Source: a virus
DNA: 63,860 bases
Virus record (IMG/VR): IMGVR_UViG_3300042881_000493
Span: 1 to 63,860 of that record
Strand: one strand, 5' to 3'
Shown: one piece after another, positions 49,929-56,940 of the stretch
Layout of the letters: each line of letters starts with the position of its first letter
How positions within the stretch are numbered: the first letter of the stretch is position 1
Program-made: the position numbers and the translations under genes
Notes under the pieces: generated by a model
Databases searched by the model: none
What the model was told of the DNA's origin: nothing
Seen by the model: the letters and a program-made list of their open reading frames with translations, nothing else

Positions 49929-50104
49929 GGTGTCACCTCATAAACGTTGTCAATAGACCAGTCGCCTCCGATACCCTGATCGACAGGGATAAACGCTCCT
50001 CCGTCCATGTCCTTGGCTATGGCATAGGCTTCGTCCTCATTTGCAGCCTCTACGTGTTCATAAAAGTATGTTGTTAGCTTGGCAATTACTTTGTAAGTTT
50101 TCAT
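49925..50104 (-). CDS. 59-residue DpnD/PcfM-like small protein
   Basis: KTYKVIAKLTTYFYEHVEAANEDEAYAIAKDMDGGAF has the strand-helix pattern ('VEAxNxDEAxxIA') of a small family seen in phages and plasmids. Unknown role. ATGA overlap with the upstream gene. Confidence 0.4.
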   Translation of the reverse strand: MKTYKVIAKLTTYFYEHVEAANEDEAYAIAKDMDGGAFIPVDQGIGGDWSIDNVYEVTP

Positions 50105-50421
50105 TTGTTACTCCTTGCGTAGCTCATAGCTTGTTGCCAAACGCACCATGCGTCCATGATGGATGAGTATGTGCCTAAGCTCCACTTGTCTGTGAATGCG
50201 TCTCCATCTTGCGGTGCTTCTTCTTCAAAAAAGGCTATGCACTCCTCCTCTGTTGCGCTTGCAACGCAAGTTAGGTAAGCGTCAATAAATGCCGTTTGTT
50301 CGTGTGTCGGTTCAAACTCAGCATCAAAGTTGACATGAATGTATTTAGTCTTGTCAATATCGTTGACCCAAAAGTCAATCTTTGCGTCATTAAGTATCTT
50401 GCAAACTTGTTCGTATTTCAT
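50101..50421 (-). CDS. Hypothetical protein
   Basis: 106 residues, acidic, with CKILNDAKIDFWVNDIDKTKYIHVNFDAEFEP. No recognised family. GGAG present upstream. Confidence 0.4.
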   Translation of the reverse strand: MKYEQVCKILNDAKIDFWVNDIDKTKYIHVNFDAEFEPTHEQTAFIDAYLTCVASATEEECIAFFEEEAPQDGDAFTDKWSLGTYSSIMDAWCVWQQAMSYARSNK

Positions 50422-50422
50422 T

Positions 50423-50623
50423 TCATTCCTCCATTAAAAAGATGCCCTTGTGTACACAAGTGGCGAACAATTCTTCGTCTGGGATTTTGTTAAACCCATC
50501 AAACCCATGCAGTTGGATGTGTCGGAACACTTCCCTCTGTTCGTCAAGTTCTCTATCAAAGAACCAATCCGTTTCGTATTCAACACAGGCGTTTACCATC
50601 TGTGTTTTAGTTATTGCAGTCAT
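50423..50623 (-). CDS. Small hypothetical protein
   Basis: 66 residues, acidic; MVNACVEYETDWFFDRELDEQREVFRHIQLHGFDGFN. GGAG upstream. Unknown. Confidence 0.4.
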   Translation of the reverse strand: MTAITKTQMVNACVEYETDWFFDRELDEQREVFRHIQLHGFDGFNKIPDEELFATCVHKGIFLMEE

Positions 50624-50639
50624 TTGCTTTCTCCTTTAA

Positions 50640-50804
50640 TTAGTCGTCTGTGTCTGTGTTTAGTTCAACAAAAGGGTACTGCTCATCATGGATAAATGCG
50701 TCATCTACCATTGAAATACCCATGCGGTTTCCTGCGTCCCAGATCAGTACATCTAGGTGCGGGGGCAGTTCTTGTAAGTGGGCGATTAGTTCCGATACTT
50801 TCAT
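50640..50804 (-). CDS. 54-residue hypothetical protein
   Basis: MKVSELIAHLQELPPHLDVL followed by IWDAGNRMGIS; the opening is shared with a large family of small phage proteins ('KVSELIxxLxxLPxDxxV') of unknown function. GGGATGGAG upstream, overlapping the previous gene's end. Confidence 0.5.
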   Translation of the reverse strand: MKVSELIAHLQELPPHLDVLIWDAGNRMGISMVDDAFIHDEQYPFVELNTDTDD

Positions 50805-50983
50805 GGCTCCATCCCTTCGTCTATTTGTTCTTGATAATGTTGGTTTATGTTTTCATCTGTGTAGGTGGTAAAGCCACCTTTGGCAAAGAAAAGCACGTTG
50901 TCTTCTAGCCATTCGGGGTTATCTAATAAGTATTGCAATTCATAACGAGTCATGGCATCAATTTTTTCTTTACGTGTCTTCAT
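50801..50983 (-). CDS. Small hypothetical protein
   Basis: 60 residues, TRKEKIDAMTRYELQYLLDNPEWLEDNVL. Its start lies in the first copy of the repeated GGAGACCATCCGATGA junction. Unknown. Confidence 0.4.
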   Translation of the reverse strand: MKTRKEKIDAMTRYELQYLLDNPEWLEDNVLFFAKGGFTTYTDENINQHYQEQIDEGMEP

Positions 50984-51267
50984 CGGATGGTCTCCTCAAT
51001 ATATTGTTTGGCTTCTTCCTTGGTATCAAAGCATCGGTAATCTCCGTTCTCATCAATCCACTCATCGCAAGTCTTGCCGAATATGACCCATACGTCACCT
51101 ACTCTTTCAGTCTCCCAACAGTTGGGGTCATTGAATCTCTCCATGTAAAGCTCATGCACAATCTTTTTGCAGATCGTATCTTCTACGCCAGTCAGTCGCT
51201 CAAGTTCTGCCGGATGGTTCTCTACTAAAAGATCGCTGATCTGTGCTTTTAGTTCTGCGTGTGTCAT
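50980..51267 (-). CDS. Hypothetical protein
   Basis: 95 residues, ends KQYIEETIR; that last EETIR is encoded by the junction repeat which serves as ribosome-binding site for the next gene. The middle VWVIFGKTCDEWIDENGDYRCFDTKEEA resembles small phage proteins. Unknown. Confidence 0.4.
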   Translation of the reverse strand: MTHAELKAQISDLLVENHPAELERLTGVEDTICKKIVHELYMERFNDPNCWETERVGDVWVIFGKTCDEWIDENGDYRCFDTKEEAKQYIEETIR

Positions 51268-51662
51268 TATTCGTCCTCCTCAAGTTCATAACAACCGATT
51301 GCATCGGCTTGGCTTTTCAATACTTTCAATGGCGTGTAGTGCAGATAAACGCTGACTAATTCGTTAACGTCAACTTCCTGTAAAAGATGGTCAAGGAAAA
51401 ATTCAAGGCGGTGATTTTTGTGCATCGGCTGATCTGCGGGAATAGAAAACATCTTGCGAAGTTTCTTGTTGCTTTTCTCTCCCCAATCCCAATCGGGAAT
51501 GTTGAAAACAATGGGTTTATCAAGCCCATAAAACACCCTTTCGGCTTCCTCGTATGTTTCAAACAAATCATTTCCTGCCAAGTCCCAAAGATATTTGCCC
51601 TTTAGTTCTCCGTCCATGTGTTGCACCCGATAGCCCTCATCGGTCTTAATAATTTCAATCAT
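51267..51662 (-). CDS. Hypothetical protein
   Basis: 131 residues, MIEIIKTDEGYRVQHMDGEL...DLFETYEEAERVFYGL. Aromatic and acidic, with no recognised domain. It begins at the second copy of the junction repeat. Confidence 0.4.
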   Translation of the reverse strand: MIEIIKTDEGYRVQHMDGELKGKYLWDLAGNDLFETYEEAERVFYGLDKPIVFNIPDWDWGEKSNKKLRKMFSIPADQPMHKNHRLEFFLDHLLQEVDVNELVSVYLHYTPLKVLKSQADAIGCYELEEDE

Positions 51663-51862
51663 CGGATGGTCTCCTCTAAAACTTCTGTGATTACAAAATC
51701 GGAATGCTCACCAAGCGCGGGCAGTCCGTCCAAATAAAAGAAAATGCGCTCATCCTCTGCATCTTCTATGCCGTCCCATTCACCAAGGGCAACAGTCATG
51801 CCGTTGAATGGTTCTTTACTGTCTACCCAGTAGCCGTTAACTGTGATCGTTTCGTACTTCAT
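51659..51862 (-). CDS. Small hypothetical protein
   Basis: 67 residues, MKYETITVNGYWVDSKEPFNGMTVALGEWDGIEDAEDERIF, typical of small phage accessory proteins. Ends EETIR in the junction repeat. Unknown. Confidence 0.45.
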   Translation of the reverse strand: MKYETITVNGYWVDSKEPFNGMTVALGEWDGIEDAEDERIFFYLDGLPALGEHSDFVITEVLEETIR

Positions 51863-51875
51863 CGGATGGTCTCCT

Positions 51876-52190
51876 TTAGTGAGTCAATGAATAATGGTGA
51901 TCGATGGTGTCGCGGATTAGGTCAAGGTTTCGCGTAGCCTGTGCGTGTTGTTCCTCGACTGTGCGCTGAGTTACTCGTGCGGGGCGTGTGCTCAAGATTG
52001 TTTTGTCGTAGTCTTTAAACGGCTCGTAGGAAAAATAATTTCCGTCTTTGTGCTCGACTGTGGCGGTGGTGCAGAGAGACCCGCCCCATCGTTTCATGGT
52101 GAGGATTCTCAGGCGCATGGTGTCGTTAATCTCAACGTGAGATTCTGTAATCCATCCTCGGTGTATTGATTTGTGAGTTTTGGTGTTCAT
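51876..52190 (-). CDS. Hypothetical protein
   Basis: 104 residues. HKSIHRGWITESHVEINDTMRLRILTMKRWGGSLCTTATV..., mixed strand and helix. Its stop lies 14 bases before the next ATG, without reading into the junction repeat. Unknown. Confidence 0.4.
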   Translation of the reverse strand: MNTKTHKSIHRGWITESHVEINDTMRLRILTMKRWGGSLCTTATVEHKDGNYFSYEPFKDYDKTILSTRPARVTQRTVEEQHAQATRNLDLIRDTIDHHYSLTH

Positions 52191-52495
52191 CTTGTTGCCT
52201 CTTGAATGTATGTTCTAACTGTGTTCATATCCTCATCGCTGACTGTGTAGATGTCGCGCTGACCCCCGTCAAGGCATAGTCCGCCCGTAGGGTCGCCCCC
52301 ATAAAAGCCCTCGTGCCCGAGTAGCGTCCCGACGTAATAACGGCTCACAAACCCGCCCCGCCCGTCATTGGTCGGGTGGTTCGAGTCGTAGAATTCAACC
52401 ATTGGCTTGTCCTCGTCATGGGTCAAACAATCGTCGCGCCCGAAGCGGTCGCCCTTTCGCACAATCCGGACGTTGTATTTATCAACTTTCATCAT
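52187..52495 (-). CDS. Hypothetical protein
   Basis: 102 residues. DKYNVRIVRKGDRFGRDDCLTHDEDKPMVEFYDSNHP and ends YIQEATR, another C-terminus shaped by the following gene's ribosome-binding site. Contains a Gly/Asp-rich middle. Unknown. Confidence 0.4.
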   Translation of the reverse strand: MMKVDKYNVRIVRKGDRFGRDDCLTHDEDKPMVEFYDSNHPTNDGRGGFVSRYYVGTLLGHEGFYGGDPTGGLCLDGGQRDIYTVSDEDMNTVRTYIQEATR

Positions 52496-52555
52496 TTAGT
52501 TTCTCCTGTTCGGGCAAAAGTACCCTCCAAAGCCCTCAAAAAGGGCTTCAGGCGG

Positions 52556-52729
52556 TTATCTAGCCTCTGCCCTACCTATCTCAAACAATCGGACGATCTC
52601 CAAGCGGTTGTCGGGGTCTTTGGCGGTGGCTTGGGCTAGCCAAGTTCGGTAAAAATTCGCTCGTGTGCTGCTTTTTGTTTTCTCGAATTTATAGCCCATG
52701 TCGATGATGTAAGCGGGTGGGTAGTTCAT
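52556..52729 (-). CDS. 57-residue hypothetical protein
   Basis: MNYPPAYIIDMGYKFEKTKS at the start, then a basic middle and DPDNRLEIVRLFEIGRAE. ATGA overlap with 52726. Unknown. Confidence 0.4.
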   Translation of the reverse strand: MNYPPAYIIDMGYKFEKTKSSTRANFYRTWLAQATAKDPDNRLEIVRLFEIGRAEAR

Positions 52730-53001
52730 GAGGTGGCCTCCTCTTTATGGGTCAATCGGTTAATGTGTTCGCAAAGGTCGCGCAAGTTGAAGCATTGAAA
52801 AACAATGCCCCCTCCGTAGCCTTTGGTGTGATACTTTTTTCCGCCTAATGCCTTGCCCAGTTGGACGGCTATGTCATAGCGGGCGGAAACGCTTAAATTG
52901 CTTTGCCATCCATGCACATCAAGGTGCAGAAAGTGGCAGACGTAGCGCGGGTTTCCGTTAATGTCATGGCGAATTTTTGTGAAGTCGTTTGGGGTAATCA
53001 T
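52726..53001 (-). CDS. Hypothetical protein
   Basis: 91 residues. FTKIRHDINGNPRYVCHFLHL...YDIAVQLGKALGGKKYHTKGYGGGIVFQCFNL is the core of a common phage protein ('RHDxNGNPRYVxHF'), unknown function. Starts in a copy of the junction repeat. Confidence 0.5.
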   Translation of the reverse strand: MITPNDFTKIRHDINGNPRYVCHFLHLDVHGWQSNLSVSARYDIAVQLGKALGGKKYHTKGYGGGIVFQCFNLRDLCEHINRLTHKEEATS

Positions 53002-53049
53002 CGGATGGTCTCCTTAAAGAATTGCGGGGTCGTGGGTGGTAAACATGGT

Positions 53050-53196
53050 TCAAGCCTCCCAAATGCCGTAGCCCTTGGGCATGCGGACAAGCCCATGCTG
53101 ATGGCGGAATCGGGCGATAGCGTCCTTTTTGTTCGTGCCGTAGCAAGTCATGGCGACATGTATCCATGTTGGGATGTGGACAAAATAGCGTTTCAT
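53050..53196 (-). CDS. 48-residue hypothetical protein
   Basis: MKRYFVHIPTWIHVAMTCYG followed by TNKKDAIARFRHQHGL and a Gly-rich end; frequent in small phage proteins. Begins in the junction repeat at 53193. The next 48 bases hold only a ten-codon open frame. Confidence 0.45.
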   Translation of the reverse strand: MKRYFVHIPTWIHVAMTCYGTNKKDAIARFRHQHGLVRMPKGYGIWEA

Positions 53197-53609
53197 CGGA
53201 TGGTCTCCTTTGTGGTTTCTAGGTGGTTGTGAAGTTGCTCAAGTACTTGGGCGCGTGTGCCGGTATAGCCCTCGTTTTTGAGGGTCTGATAAGCGGATTG
53301 ACCCCGCTTTTTCATGCCCGCGATCTCAAGGCGCAAAGCCCCCCGAAGGGCTAGAAGGCGGAAGCGGGCGATCTTTTCGGGTGTGTCTAGGACAATGGCA
53401 TTCATTGGGTGGTCTCCTTTATGCGGTGGCGGTATAACGTGTGCGTTAACAACTTCAAAAATTGGTTTTGTGCGTGTCAGTTGTCTGCGGGCAATGGCGC
53501 GAACGTCATCGTTTTTACAGGTGGCGATTTCAAGTTCTAGATGCTCAATGCGAAGTGCCAAGATCATCCAAAGTTCTGCGGTTTGTATTGAAGTCAGGTC
53601 TAGTTGCAT
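53193..53609 (-). CDS. 138-residue ORF, possibly two small genes fused
   Basis: The frame starts MQLDLTSIQTAELWMILALRIEHLELEIATC but contains, in frame, the ribosome-binding/start junction variant and an internal ATG at 53405 giving MNAIVLDTPEKIARFRLLAL. The internal product is 70 residues and ends HLETTKETIR. Either the two genes fused when a stop was lost, or a long and a short product are both made. Function unknown. Confidence 0.5.
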   Translation of the reverse strand: MQLDLTSIQTAELWMILALRIEHLELEIATCKNDDVRAIARRQLTRTKPIFEVVNAHVIPPPHKGDHPMNAIVLDTPEKIARFRLLALRGALRLEIAGMKKRGQSAYQTLKNEGYTGTRAQVLEQLHNHLETTKETIR

Positions 53610-53612
53610 GGT

Positions 53613-53783
53613 TTAGCTCCAGTCGGTTTGAATAAGGGCGAACAGGGCGCAAGATCCGGCAGACAGGGCAGTGACAAGCCCTAGGGTCTCGGATGGCTCT
53701 CCGATAAAAATTGATGCGACGTAACCTGCGAAGCAGATCAGCGTCTTAACGGCTAAATAAATTGTCTCAAGGTACTGGATCAT
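53613..53783 (-). CDS. 56-residue membrane protein
   Basis: Two hydrophobic segments: TLICFAGYVASIFIG (about 15-29) and LGLVTALSAGSCALFALI (about 34-51). Starts MIQYLETIYLAVK, AGGAAG upstream. Small phage membrane protein, role unknown. Confidence 0.45.
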   Translation of the reverse strand: MIQYLETIYLAVKTLICFAGYVASIFIGEPSETLGLVTALSAGSCALFALIQTDWS

Positions 53784-53798
53784 GGTTCTTCCTTTGAA

Positions 53799-53818
53799 GT
53801 AAAAGCCCCCGAAGGGGC
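53799..53818 (-). terminator. Intrinsic terminator within minus operon
   Basis: On the minus strand GCCCC-TTCG-GGGGC (53818-53805) is followed by TTTTA. It lies between the first gene at 53823 and the rest, and may attenuate expression of the small-gene operon. Confidence 0.7.
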
Positions 53819-53822
53819 GGGA

Positions 53823-54041
53823 TTAGTTAAGAATCAAACGGCCAGTAAGACCGAAGGATTGAAGGGTCGCAATAGCGTTTTCAATGGCTTCCCTGCGTGT
53901 GTGCCCATAGAACACAGGCGGAACGTTTGTGTTGGGCAAGGCGCACTCAAATTCGATAACCCAAGCGGGTGGCACAGTTGCACGAATACGAGGGTTGTAG
54001 GTCTCGGGTTGGAAGTAACATTCAGCATTGATCTTGGTCAT
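53823..54041 (-). CDS. Small hypothetical protein, first of the minus operon
   Basis: 72 residues. TKINAECYFQPETYNPRIRATVPPAWVIEFECAL, then HTRREAIENAIATLQSFGLTG. Likely beta then helix. A promoter-like sequence and dyads lie upstream. Function unknown. Confidence 0.45.
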   Translation of the reverse strand: MTKINAECYFQPETYNPRIRATVPPAWVIEFECALPNTNVPPVFYGHTRREAIENAIATLQSFGLTGRLILN

Positions 54042-54107
54042 GATTTTAAGTTCCTTTGTAAGTGGTTGTAAAGCAGTGTAACGATTTATCGTGCCTTACA
54101 CATATAT

Positions 54108-54135
54108 AGCATAATAGAATCGTGCCATGTATCAA
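54108..54135 (-). promoter_or_regulatory. Possible minus-strand promoter
   Basis: On the minus strand TTGATA (54135-54130), 16 bases, then TATGCT (54113-54108). Reasonable match to sigma70; TATATA further downstream is another possible -10. It would drive the small-gene operon starting at 54041. Confidence 0.4.
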
Positions 54136-54258
54136 AAAACCCTTTAAAATCAACGCTAGGGGTTTTCCCTATGAAACACAAAGTATTAAAAAAACATGGT
54201 GAAAGTGCTTTTTAAATTGTGAACGAAATGCTTACAAAAACAAGCTGCACAAAGGGCT

Positions 54259-54278
54259 AGAAAAATTAAAATTTTTCT
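54259..54278. promoter_or_regulatory. 20-base palindromic element
   Basis: Arms AGAAAAATT and AATTTTTCT with two central A, identical to the copy at 55085. Lies about 80 bases upstream of the terminase small gene start. It could be an operator, UP-type element or terminator. Confidence 0.6.
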
Positions 54279-54360
54279 GTTCCAATCGCGCCCGTAAGGA
54301 CATAGCGAAGCGGGTCGGCTTTGCTTACTATTCCCCCACTGTAGAAGGAGAGAACACACC

Positions 54361-55086
54361 ATGAAAACACTCACACGCAAGCAGATCAAGGAAGGTCTAG
54401 AACAAGTCCCAATGGCAGACATACTAGGCGTTTCCCACAAGGAGATCACCCCGAAAATGCAAACGTTCGCAAGGGAGATAGCGAAGGGGTCAAAGAAGGT
54501 TGACGCTTACCGCAAGGCTTACAAGGCGGATGCCAAACCCTCTAGCCTCGCCAAAGACCCTTACACGCTAGCCAATGATCCAAGAGTCATCCAAGAGGTC
54601 GAGGCTTACAGGCTGGCTTTAGAGTCGGCTAAACATCGCACCCCTGTTGCTTTGAGGGAGTTGGTAATTCAATCCCTTGTCCAAGTATTGATTGACCCAA
54701 AGGCTAAACAGTCAACCAAAGTGGCGAGCGCGAAGGTACTTGGCACAGTGACAGAGGTTTCCGCATTCACTGAGAGGCGCGAGGTTCGAACCATCTCATC
54801 GAGCGCAGACACCAAGGCGCAGATCATGGCGCAGTTGCGGGAGATGCTCAACGGGCGCGCGGAAGATGCGACGATCATAGAGGCCGACACCCTTTTGCGC
54901 GAGCTATCGGGCGAGACCCACCCACTCCCGACCCCCCCGAACGGCGTTGCGGAGTCCCAAGATCCTATACATACTATTCCACACGAACCAACCCAACAAG
55001 ATTCGGTTTTGGAAGACCCCCCACCCCCAGAAAAAGTTTCTGGAGCAGCACCCACCCATCCTTTTAGGGGAGACACCCCGGCGTAG
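54361..55086 (+). CDS. terS: Terminase small subunit
   Basis: 241 residues. ITPKMQTFAREIAKGSKKVDAYRKAYKADAKPSSLAKDPYTLANDPRVIQEVEAY is the HTH and dimer region of phage small terminases; after about residue 190 it has a Pro-rich tail (HPLPTPPNGVAE, EDPPPPEK). It recognises the packaging start site. It heads the late operon and has GAAGGAG before the ATG. The TAG stop belongs to the palindromic element at 55085. Confidence 0.75.
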   Translation: MKTLTRKQIKEGLEQVPMADILGVSHKEITPKMQTFAREIAKGSKKVDAYRKAYKADAKPSSLAKDPYTLANDPRVIQEVEAYRLALESAKHRTPVALRELVIQSLVQVLIDPKAKQSTKVASAKVLGTVTEVSAFTERREVRTISSSADTKAQIMAQLREMLNGRAEDATIIEADTLLRELSGETHPLPTPPNGVAESQDPIHTIPHEPTQQDSVLEDPPPPEKVSGAAPTHPFRGDTPA

Positions 55087-55104
55087 AAAAATTAAAATTT
55101 TTCT
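55085..55104. promoter_or_regulatory. 20-base palindromic element after terS
   Basis: Begins within the terS stop codon. The next copy is 35 bases downstream (55120). As RNA it could form a hairpin with a U-rich arm, so it may be a partial terminator between terS and terL; a DNA-binding site is the alternative. Confidence 0.6.
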
Positions 55105-55119
55105 GCAAAATAATTTTCT

Positions 55120-55139
55120 AGAAAAATTAAAATTTTTAT
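55120..55139. promoter_or_regulatory. 20-base palindromic element, second copy
   Basis: Same element with the last C changed to A. It directly precedes the leader of the LexA-like gene. Confidence 0.6.
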
Positions 55140-55174
55140 GCGGTTTTTAAAAGTACAGATAAATAAGAAAATGG

Positions 55175-55192
55175 TGTCACGTAAAAGTGACA
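55175..55192. promoter_or_regulatory. Operator-like dyad upstream of LexA-type gene
   Basis: TGTCAC (55175-55180) and GTGACA (55187-55192) form a perfect six-base dyad separated by GTAAAA. It lies about 30 bases before the start of the DNA-binding protein and may be its autoregulatory site. Confidence 0.45.
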
Positions 55193-55221
55193 TGACGTTT
55201 AACGAATGTATGGAGGTAGAG

Positions 55222-55446
55222 ATGACCCCGGTGCAGAAGGAAGTGTTTTTGATTATTGATGAATGGTGGAAGAGGTACGGGTTTAGTCCCTCTCTTAAGG
55301 ACATAGCTCACCAGCGTGGAAAGATGAGTATGTCTAATACTTCTAAAATAATTAAGCGGCTTGTGAATATAGGTGTTATAAAGAAGGTTGATAGACAGGG
55401 TAGGACGATCAGACCTGTTTATATTAACTTCAGGAATTTAGAGTGA
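55222..55446 (+). CDS. LexA-type winged HTH protein without peptidase
   Basis: 74 residues. MTPVQKEVFLIIDEWWKRYGFSPSLKDIAHQRGKMSMSNTSKIIKRLVNIGVIKKVDRQGRTIRPV aligns along its length with the LexA DNA-binding domain. Start 55222 has GGAGG five bases upstream and matches the usual N-terminus; upstream ATG codons at 55138 and 55171 lack a good site. Lacks the S24 autopeptidase domain. Between terS and terL it may control late gene expression. Confidence 0.65.
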   Translation: MTPVQKEVFLIIDEWWKRYGFSPSLKDIAHQRGKMSMSNTSKIIKRLVNIGVIKKVDRQGRTIRPVYINFRNLE

Positions 55447-56933
55447 AGCTAGAAGATTTGATTGAAAAGTTGCCTGCAAACGAGCAGGAGGAATTCTTGG
55501 CGAGTGTTGAGACGTATAAGAGTGCGTTGACTCGTGAGAGGTCTCATGCTTCTTTCATGGAATATATTAAGCAGATGTGGCCGGGATTTGTGGGGGGAAG
55601 ACATCATTCGTTGATGGCTAAGAAGTTTGAGGATATAGCTAATGGGAAGATTAAACGGTTAATCATTAATATGGCTCCTAGGCATACTAAGTCTGAGTTT
55701 GCCTCCTATCTATTACCGTCATGGTTCCTTGGCCGTTTCCCGAATAAGAAGGTTATCCAGTGTTCTAACACCGCTGATCTCGCTGTAGGATTTGGTAGGA
55801 AGGTTAGGAACTTAGTAGATTCAGAACAGTACTCTAGGATCTTTCCTAACGTTGCTTTGAGACAAGATAGTAAAGCTGCTGGCCGCTGGGCGACCAGTGG
55901 GGGAGGGGAGTACTTTGCTATCGGTGTACAAGGTACTGTTACCGGAAAAGGTGCTGATCTTTTAATTATTGACGATCCTCACTCTGAACAGGAAGCGGCT
56001 TTAGCTCAGGGGGATCCTACTGTTTTTGATAAAGTTTACGAGTGGTACACCTCTGGGCCTAGACAACGTTTACAGCCGGGTGGGGCTATTGTTGTTGTGA
56101 TGACCCGTTGGTCGGAGAAAGACCTGACTGGTAGGATTATTAAAGATGCAGCCAGTAGGGATAAAGGGGAGGAGTGGGAGGTTATAGAGTTACCTGCAAT
56201 CATGCCTAGCGGGAAACCTTTATGGCCAGAGTTCTGGAGTCTAGAGGAATTAGAAGCTCTGAGAGAAGAACTTCCTCCTTCTAAGTGGAACGCTCAGTAT
56301 CAGCAAAACCCTACGGGAGAAGAGGGTGCTTTAGTTAAACGGGAGTGGTGGAAGATTTGGGAGCATGAGGATCCTCCTAAGTGTGAATTTATTATTCAAA
56401 GTTGGGATACCGCTTTTACTAAGAATGAGCGATCAGACTATTCCGCCTGCGTGACCCTTGGGGTATTTCACTTAAATGAGAACCCAGAAGATATTAATAT
56501 TATTCTGTTAGATGCTTTCCAGAAAAGGATGGAGTTCCCTGAATTGAAGGAGAAAGCTTACGAGCACTACAAGGATTGGGAGCCGGATGCTTTTGTTGTG
56601 GAGGCTAAGGCTGCCGGCGCTCCGCTGATATTTGAATTAAGACGGATGGGGATAGTTGTTAGTGAATACACCCCGTCTAGAGGTAATGATAAATTTGTGC
56701 GACTAAATTCGGTGACTGATTTGTTCAAGTCGGGTAAAGTATGGGCACCTGATACGAGGTGGGCGCACGAGTTAGTTGAGCAGATGGCGGCGTTTCCGAA
56801 TGCTGACCATGATGACTTGGTTGATGCTTGTGTTCAAGCACTGATTCGTTTCAGACAAGGTGGGTTTTTGCGGCTCGATACAGACGAGCGTGAAGATCTA
56901 ATCGGCTTCAGAAAGAAGCACGTTTACTATTGA
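55443..56933 (+). CDS. terL: Terminase large subunit
   Basis: 496 residues. ATPase: MAPRHTKSEF (about 75-85, Walker A-like), LLIIDDPHSE (about 173, Walker B with catalytic Glu), coupling motif VMTRWSEKDL. Nuclease: WDTAFTKNERSDYSA, FVVEAKAAGAPL and DHDDLVDACVQAL supply the metal-binding acidic residues. It packages DNA through the portal. Starts in a four-base overlap with the HTH gene. Confidence 0.9.
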   Translation: MKLEDLIEKLPANEQEEFLASVETYKSALTRERSHASFMEYIKQMWPGFVGGRHHSLMAKKFEDIANGKIKRLIINMAPRHTKSEFASYLLPSWFLGRFPNKKVIQCSNTADLAVGFGRKVRNLVDSEQYSRIFPNVALRQDSKAAGRWATSGGGEYFAIGVQGTVTGKGADLLIIDDPHSEQEAALAQGDPTVFDKVYEWYTSGPRQRLQPGGAIVVVMTRWSEKDLTGRIIKDAASRDKGEEWEVIELPAIMPSGKPLWPEFWSLEELEALREELPPSKWNAQYQQNPTGEEGALVKREWWKIWEHEDPPKCEFIIQSWDTAFTKNERSDYSACVTLGVFHLNENPEDINIILLDAFQKRMEFPELKEKAYEHYKDWEPDAFVVEAKAAGAPLIFELRRMGIVVSEYTPSRGNDKFVRLNSVTDLFKSGKVWAPDTRWAHELVEQMAAFPNADHDDLVDACVQALIRFRQGGFLRLDTDEREDLIGFRKKHVYY

Positions 56934-56940
56934 GGCTCTC

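Larger units (their letters stand above)
50980..53419 (-). repeat. Repeated 17-base RBS/start junction
   Basis: AGGAGACCATCCGATGA (minus strand) occurs at 50980, 51659, 51859, 52998 and 53193 (lowest plus coordinate), with a variant at 53402. Each copy holds the Shine-Dalgarno sequence and ATG of one small gene. In several cases the upstream gene reads through it to end E/K-E-T-I-R. The recurrence suggests gene gain by recombination at a common junction. Confidence 0.8.
54042..54360. other. Divergent intergenic control region
   Basis: 319 bases between the minus operon and the terminase gene. Contents: a dyad CGAT-TT-ATCG (54082-54091), a GGCACGAT direct repeat on the minus strand, a stem TAGGG/CCCTA (54157-54171), AT-rich tracts and a palindromic element (54259). 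No gene is evident. It must hold the start points for both the minus operon and the late operon. Confidence 0.6.

Noticed and set aside
52378-52387. GGTTCGAGTC, resembling a tRNA T-loop
   Set aside because: No flanking stem, acceptor or anticodon arms; it lies in the coding sequence of the small gene at 52187. No tRNA gene was seen in the window.
53014-53046. Ten-codon open frame MFTTHDPAIL
   Set aside because: Too short and without independent evidence; treated as spacer between genes.
55138-55221. Longer N-terminus for the LexA-like gene
   Set aside because: The upstream ATG codons lack a good ribosome-binding site, overlap the palindromic element and dyad, and extend beyond the normal LexA N-terminus.
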